Part shown: positions 59,967 to 64,000 of the stretch, piece after piece
Layout of the letters: every line of letters starts with the position of its first letter
How positions within the stretch are numbered: the stretch's first letter is position 1
Assembly: GCF_030580655.1 (NCBI RefSeq)
Contig: NZ_JAUQTB010000006.1
Coordinates: forward strand, 1 to 64,000
DNA length: 64,000 nucleotides
Direction: 5' to 3'
Origin: Paenibacillus lacisoli
GTDB lineage: Bacteria > Bacillota > Bacilli > Paenibacillales > Paenibacillaceae
The notes under the pieces: generated by a model
What the model saw: only the letters and a program-made list of their open reading frames with translations
Databases searched by the model: none
What the model was told of the DNA's origin: nothing
Position numbers and translations under genes: made by a program

Positions 59967-60635
59967 TCAGTCCTTCTTGAACAGATTCGCCAGACTGCCG
60001 AACGGGTTCGAGCTATCGTCTTCCGCGTCATCACTGGAGTAGACCAGACTGGAGCCGCCTGTCTCCAGCTCGGCCTCATTCCTCTCCAGCTCGAAGCGGT
60101 CGAAGTAATGCTTGAATACTTCGGCTGTGTTCAGGGCATCGTCCAGCGCCAGGTGCTGGCGGCCGTCGAATTCAATTCCGCACAGCTCCAGGGCCTGCTT
60201 TAACCCGATCTGGCGATATGTCCCTTCGCTGCTGAGCGAACGGGATAACTGCTGCTGCAGATCGTTGGTATTACATATCCAGCTTGCATCTACTTCATGG
60301 GTCCGGCAGTGGGACAGCAGCTTGGAACGGTCATCGGGTCCCCATGCGCACAGGTAGTAGGGGGCGTCAGCGGCCAGCCACTCCCTGAACAATACAGCAG
60401 CGTGAGGAAACAGGGGAGCCGCATCGATGTCTTTTTGGGTGATGCCGGTAAATTGGACTGTATCGGATGACAGGACAGAACGATTAGAAGGCCTTACAAA
60501 AGTCTGGAAGGTATCCACCGTAACCAGAACTCCGTTCTCTTGTGTCAGCTTTACGGCCCCGATATCAATAATTTCAGAAGAGTACCGCGTATTGCGGCTG
60601 ACGGTAAACTCAAGATCATAAATTACATAATACAT
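59967..60635 (-). CDS. DEDDh-type 3'-5' exonuclease
   Basis: 222 residues. Exo I motif DLEFT (D7, E9), Exo II FTGITQKDIDAAP with the later CAWGPDD, and Exo III HLALDDALNTAEVF with conserved His and Asp, all complete. The C-terminus is acidic and Ser-rich, ending NPFGSLANLFKKD. Relatives act in RNA turnover or sporulation inhibition (KapD); substrate unknown. ATG 60635 follows AAAGGAGCATCGGC; the open frame up to 60686 has no site. Convergent with the WYL gene, whose stop precedes this one directly. Confidence 0.88.
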   Translation of the reverse strand: MYYVIYDLEFTVSRNTRYSSEIIDIGAVKLTQENGVLVTVDTFQTFVRPSNRSVLSSDTVQFTGITQKDIDAAPLFPHAAVLFREWLAADAPYYLCAWGPDDRSKLLSHCRTHEVDASWICNTNDLQQQLSRSLSSEGTYRQIGLKQALELCGIEFDGRQHLALDDALNTAEVFKHYFDRFELERNEAELETGGSSLVYSSDDAEDDSSNPFGSLANLFKKD

Positions 60636-60780
60636 GCCGATGCTCCTTTGGTCACAGCATATTAGGCCATGTGTCGAATACGGCAAAATGCTGATACATA
60701 ATATATTTCGGATAATTCTATCTTAACGCTTCCGCGTGCTTCTGTCAGCGCAGGAATCCGGAAGGGACTTCCGCTTCAGG

Positions 60781-60810
60781 TTGACAAGGGCTCTAACAGC
60801 GGAGTAATAT
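60781..60810 (+). promoter_or_regulatory. Promoter of the proS T-box leader
   Basis: TTGACA at 60781-60786, 18-bp spacer, TAATAT at 60805-60810. It starts a leader of about 300 bases. Confidence 0.75.
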
Positions 60811-60816
60811 GGGGGA

Positions 60817-61097
60817 AATTATGAATACGTGATCAGCAAAGACCAGGAATATGGGATACGGTTCAGGAGTGAACAGAGAGGCGGCTCCAGGCTGCAAGGC
60901 CGCCCGCATCCGGCCGTTTCCTCCTCTCCTGCAGCTGCGGCGTCCGATGATGGACCAACGCCGCCGGTATGGACCGTTATCCCTCCAGAGGAATACGTCG
61001 GCTTCGACAGACCCGCTAAACATCATGACGTATTCAAACTAGGGTGGTACCACGACCAGCACACTCGTCCCTTGCGATGAGTGTGCTGTTTTGTGTT
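60817..61097 (+). ncRNA. T-box leader of proS
   Basis: Stem I elements: AGAGAG bulge at 60875-60880, then GCGGC..CCAGGCTGCAAG..GCCGC terminal stem-loop. A GCGGCG/CGCCGC stem follows. The antiterminator T-box AGGGTGGTACCACG is at 61041-61054, and the terminator AGCACACTC/GAGTGTGCT with T-run at 61058-61091. The specifier is probably a Pro codon (CCT in the pyrimidine tract at 60922-60935); I could not place it exactly. Binding of uncharged tRNA-Pro would allow proS transcription. Confidence 0.93.
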
Positions 61098-61124
61098 CTA
61101 TTCTGCTGACTGGAGTTGAAGGAA

Positions 61125-62858
61125 ATGCGTCAAAGCCAACTATTAAGCACGACATTGAGAGAAGCACCTGCAGAGGCCGAGACGGCCAGCCACCGGCTGC
61201 TGCTGCGGGCGGGTTACATTCGTCAGCTGGCAGCGGGAATCTACAGCTATCTGCCGCTCGCTAGGCGTGTCCTGCACAAGATTGAGAGGATTGTCCGGGA
61301 AGAGATGGAGCATGCCGGTGCGCAGGAGGTGCTGCTGCCCTCGCTGCAGCCTGCCGACCTGTGGGAGAAATCGGGACGATATGAAAGATACGGCCCCGAG
61401 CTGATGCGTCTTCAGGACCGGCACCGCCGTCCATTTGTTCTGGGACCGACGCATGAGGAGGTTATTACGGCACTGGTAGATGGTGAGGTTTCTTCTTACC
61501 GGCGGCTGCCGGTAACCGTCTATCAGATCGGGACCAAGTTCAGGGATGAGCGCCGTCCGCGCTCCGGTTTGCTCCGCGGCCGGGAATTCATGATGAAAGA
61601 TGCTTACTCTTTTGCTGCAGGGTGGACAGAACTGGATGATGCATATCAAGCCATGTTCAGCGCTTATCACCGCATCTTCGAGCGGTGCGGACTTCGGTTC
61701 GCTGCGGTTGAGGCCGATGCCGGCAGCATAGGTGGAGAGGGAGGAACCCATGAATTTATGGCACTGGCTGAATCCGGGGAGGACTGGATTGTGAGTGCAC
61801 CTGCCAGCGGCTATGCGGCTAATCTGGAGAAGGCGTACACGAGGCGGGCTGATTCTGTCCTGGACACGAGCACAGAGGCGCTGGAAGGGTCGCCTCGGGA
61901 TTGGAGTGCGGATCTGCCCTTTACTAGGCTCGATACCCCGGGGATCAAGTCGATTGATGAGCTGACAGCATTTTTGAAGGTGCCTGCATCCCGGATTGTT
62001 AAGACCTTGATTTATAAGGCAGGCCAGCAGGTTGCGGCTGTACTGGTCCGTGGTGACGATGAGGTGAACGAACTCAAGGCGGCAGCTCTTCTAGGCGTAG
62101 ATGAAATAGAGATGATCGATGCGGCGCAGGCTGAGTCGCTGGGACTGGCCGTGGGGTTTATCGGGCCTGTTGGTCTGAAGCTGACTGTGCTTGCCGATCC
62201 GAGTGTCATGGATATGGGGTCTGCGATTACCGGTGCTAATGAGATGGATATGCACCTCTCTGGCGTTGTGCCGGGCCGTGATTTCGAGCCGGATCTGATT
62301 GCTGATGTCCGGCTGGCCAAGGAAGGAGATCTTGATCCGCAATCTGGCGAGCCTGTTGTATTTACCCGGGGCATTGAGATCGGCCATGTCTTCAAGCTGG
62401 GAACCAAGTACAGTGAGGCGCTGGGCGCGATGTATCTGGATCAGAATGGTCAGCAGAAGCCTTTTATCATGGGTTGTTACGGTATCGGTGTATCGCGGCT
62501 GCTCTCCGCGATCGTCGAGCAGCGTCATGATGAGCAGGGGATAATCTGGCCGGAGGGACTGGCTCCGTACGATGTGCATTTGATTCCTGTATCTGTTAAG
62601 GACGAATCTCAAATGGCAGCAGCTGAGGAGCTTGAACAGATACTGCAGAAGCTCGGGTTCGATGTCTTGATGGATGACCGGGATGAGCGGGCAGGTGTGA
62701 AATTTAAGGATGCTGATCTCATTGGCTGCCCTGTGCGGTTAGTCGTGGGAAAAGGTGCAGCGGAACGGATCGTCGAATGGAAGGAACGCGCAGCAGAAGG
62801 GAAGGAAGAGTTGACCTTTGAAGAAGCTATACAGCGGCTGAAAAGCCGCAGGAGGTAG
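61125..62858 (+). CDS. proS: Prolyl-tRNA synthetase
   Basis: Class II synthetase charging tRNA-Pro, 577 residues of the bacterial-type ProS. Motif 2 FRDERRPRSGLLRGREFMMKDAYSF (about residues 142-166), the editing (INS) domain about 230-400 (KVPASRIVKTLIY, VLVRGDDEVN) and motif 3 GCYGIGVSRLL (about 447-457), followed by an anticodon-binding domain. The ATG at 61125 follows GGAG; a TTG nine bases earlier is the open-frame start. Controlled by the T-box leader. Confidence 0.97.
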   Translation: MRQSQLLSTTLREAPAEAETASHRLLLRAGYIRQLAAGIYSYLPLARRVLHKIERIVREEMEHAGAQEVLLPSLQPADLWEKSGRYERYGPELMRLQDRHRRPFVLGPTHEEVITALVDGEVSSYRRLPVTVYQIGTKFRDERRPRSGLLRGREFMMKDAYSFAAGWTELDDAYQAMFSAYHRIFERCGLRFAAVEADAGSIGGEGGTHEFMALAESGEDWIVSAPASGYAANLEKAYTRRADSVLDTSTEALEGSPRDWSADLPFTRLDTPGIKSIDELTAFLKVPASRIVKTLIYKAGQQVAAVLVRGDDEVNELKAAALLGVDEIEMIDAAQAESLGLAVGFIGPVGLKLTVLADPSVMDMGSAITGANEMDMHLSGVVPGRDFEPDLIADVRLAKEGDLDPQSGEPVVFTRGIEIGHVFKLGTKYSEALGAMYLDQNGQQKPFIMGCYGIGVSRLLSAIVEQRHDEQGIIWPEGLAPYDVHLIPVSVKDESQMAAAEELEQILQKLGFDVLMDDRDERAGVKFKDADLIGCPVRLVVGKGAAERIVEWKERAAEGKEELTFEEAIQRLKSRRR

Positions 62859-62882
62859 CGCAAGACAGCAGTTCCGTTGATA

Positions 62883-62925
62883 AGAAAGACCCGTTTCCCG
62901 GTGAGTCCGGGAAACGGGTCTTTCT
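62883..62925. terminator. Bidirectional terminator
   Basis: AGAAAGACCCGTTTCCCGG pairs perfectly with its complement (19 bp) with a five-base loop. Confidence 0.95.
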
Positions 62926-62936
62926 GTAATAGCTGC

Positions 62937-63371
62937 CTAAAGCGCATCCGTATGCACCAGCTCCCTGGGAATGCCAATGCGCATAAAATAGTTCTCCAGC
63001 GGCTCACCGGATTCGATGGGCTGGCCAGCCCCCAGCAGGGCCACGGCAAAACGGTTGGCCTGCCGTTCCAGCTTGCCTGGGCGGAAGTAGGAATGTTCCT
63101 CCATGAAGAAGCGGCTGATGCCCTTATGAAGACGGTCATGACCAAGCTCATGGGCACAGACGAAACGCTGCCATTCGGGGATCAGACCGTTATGAATGAC
63201 AATAAAACGCCGCCGCAGCTTCCGGAAGTACAATCCTTTGGTGGCTGAGCCAAGGTCCGCATAGCGGATATGTATGCCCAGCGCGTCCGCCAGCTCGAAG
63301 GGGCAGTTCGTGCGGTATTTGCGAACCAGCCTATGTATCAGATCATCCAAGATTATCACCTGCCCGTTCAA
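62937..63371 (-). CDS. ImmA/IrrE-type metallopeptidase
   Basis: 144 residues; zinc motif HELGH (about residues 74-78, in CAHELGHDRLH) and a downstream acidic region E102-x-QANRFA typical of ImmA/IrrE, which cleaves its partner Xre repressor. Next to the Xre gene upstream (27-base gap); together they form an ImmA-ImmR-like pair. No mobile-element genes are visible in the window. Confidence 0.9.
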   Translation of the reverse strand: MNGQVIILDDLIHRLVRKYRTNCPFELADALGIHIRYADLGSATKGLYFRKLRRRFIVIHNGLIPEWQRFVCAHELGHDRLHKGISRFFMEEHSYFRPGKLERQANRFAVALLGAGQPIESGEPLENYFMRIGIPRELVHTDAL

Positions 63372-63398
63372 GTCGGAAGTGCATTGCTGTGGACATCA

Positions 63399-63851
63399 TC
63401 ATTCCGCCGGATCGGGACGGCGCCTTGGCTTATGCTTGTTCATCTGCTTGGCCTCCCAGAACAGACCGGTCAATACATCCTTGATCCGCTTTTTGTCTTC
63501 CTGATTCAGGGGGATGCCGTCAAACATCAGCTCGCCGTCTTCTTCGAGCATTTTCTTGAAATCCCGCTTATCACGTGAATTAGCCCAGTCCGGTACAGCG
63601 CCCTTCTCGTTCATATAAGCCTCGGCCCCGTCCTCCAAGTAACCAGCCCGCTGCATCAGCTCCGCATAGGGGATGCCCAGTGCATCGGAAATTTTGCGGA
63701 TGGTCACTGGCTTGGGCACACCCCGCAGACCGTTCTCGATACGGGAAATCTGGGAATTGCTGATATCCGCAGATGCGGCGAGTTGGTTGATGCTCATTCC
63801 CTGCTCTTCACGCAGATGTCTCATATAAGTACCAAAGCTGTGCTGCTCCAT
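63399..63851 (-). CDS. Xre-family transcriptional regulator (ImmR-like)
   Basis: 150 residues: N-terminal HTH (GMSINQLAASADISNSQISRIENG, about 18-41) and a helical C-terminus that probably carries the site cut by the downstream ImmA. ATG 63851 has AAAGGAG eleven bases upstream; GTG 63863 overlaps that site. Its promoter (TTTACC-N17-TATAGT on the minus strand) is overlapped by one copy of the GCCAwAAGGTAA box, as expected for autorepression. Confidence 0.9.
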   Translation of the reverse strand: MEQHSFGTYMRHLREEQGMSINQLAASADISNSQISRIENGLRGVPKPVTIRKISDALGIPYAELMQRAGYLEDGAEAYMNEKGAVPDWANSRDKRDFKKMLEEDGELMFDGIPLNQEDKKRIKDVLTGLFWEAKQMNKHKPRRRPDPAE

Positions 63852-63899
63852 GGTGGCTGCCACTCCTTTTGTGTTCTGTCTTTACTATAAACGATCATT

Positions 63900-63945
63900 G
63901 CCATAAGGTAAAGGAAAAACAGGATAAATGTAAGCCAAAAGGTAA
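63900..63945. repeat. Repeated operator-like box GCCAwAAGGTAA
   Basis: GCCATAAGGTAA at 63900-63911 and GCCAAAAGGTAA at 63934-63945, one mismatch in twelve, 34 bp apart (about three helical turns). They lie just upstream of the Xre gene. Confidence 0.6.
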
Positions 63946-64000
63946 TAATGGGGATGTATCCATCCATTTTCCTGTGATTTTGCCCGATAACGAGGTTTTA

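Overview
The window reads as chromosomal DNA of a Paenibacillus-like member of the Bacillales. Signs of this are strong AGGAGG-type ribosome binding sites, many GTG starts, an ald/adeR pair, general-stress and DUF3886 small proteins, YesM/YesN-type two-component genes, a preQ1-I riboswitch and a T-box leader. I see no insertion sequence, CRISPR array, rRNA or prophage block. Most genes are ordinary chromosomal functions; the accessory flavour is concentrated at about 25-34 kb, 50-58 kb and 63-64 kb.

Layout. 0-0.8 kb: the end of a tRNA cluster (Tyr, His, Gln, Lys, Leu, Gly, Arg, Pro, Gly). 0.8-2.4 kb: a short-chain dehydrogenase divergent from a Mug-type DNA glycosylase. 2.6-7.8 kb: a complete branched-chain amino acid ABC transporter (binding lipoprotein, livH, livM, livG, livF). 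7.9-10.9 kb: ald and its divergent PucR-type regulator adeR. 10.9-24 kb: single genes for envelope and housekeeping work (M15 peptidase, a lone PD-(D/E)XK nuclease with iron-sulfur cysteines, SGNH esterase, CNNM transporter, chemoreceptor, M50 peptidase, YwaF-like protein, second SDR, TIM-barrel protein, MgtC, lipoprotein cyclophilin, MFS pump). 24-25.7 kb: chorismate mutase-DAHP synthase behind a possible attenuator, and a small unknown gene. 25.7-27.5 kb: an orphan fructoselysine kinase with its GntR regulator. 27.7-30.2 kb: small stress-type proteins, two with alternative-sigma-like promoters. 30.3-32.2 kb: a 7TM sensor kinase. 32.3-33.6 kb: a NHLP-type RiPP leader peptide with a DDxxD class I isoprenoid-synthase-like enzyme. 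34-36.6 kb: HD phosphohydrolase, acetyltransferase and TIM-barrel isomerase. 37-46.4 kb: an anchored sugar-binding sensor protein, histidine kinase and AraC-type regulator, then a stalk protein and a ChvE-MmsA-MmsB sugar importer. 46.4-50.7 kb: a heterodimeric ABC multidrug exporter preceded by a BmrB-like attenuator leader. 50.9-53.5 kb: EcsC protein, MFS pump and ArsR regulator. 53.6-56.2 kb: queCDEF behind a preQ1-I riboswitch. 56.2-60.6 kb: AIM24 pair, a 51-residue protein, an orphan VWA-protein tail, a WYL regulator and a DEDDh exonuclease. 60.8-62.9 kb: T-box-controlled proS. 62.9-64 kb: ImmA-type peptidase with a Xre regulator and repeated operator-like boxes.

How the genes work together. 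Three units are sensed by RNA: queCDEF (preQ1), proS (uncharged tRNA-Pro) and the ABC exporter (leader translation, as in B. subtilis bmrBCD). The sugar locus probably couples outside sugar sensing to import, with a good CcpA-type cre site before chvE. The ArsR gene and the adjacent MFS gene share a 19-base operator-like sequence, 16 of 19 identical. Three stress-type genes (SDR, YflT-like protein, acidic small protein) carry the same GTTTnn-N13/14-GGGTAA promoter pattern. The most unusual locus is the NHLP peptide/isoprenoid-synthase pair, with a perfect 15-bp palindrome between its genes.
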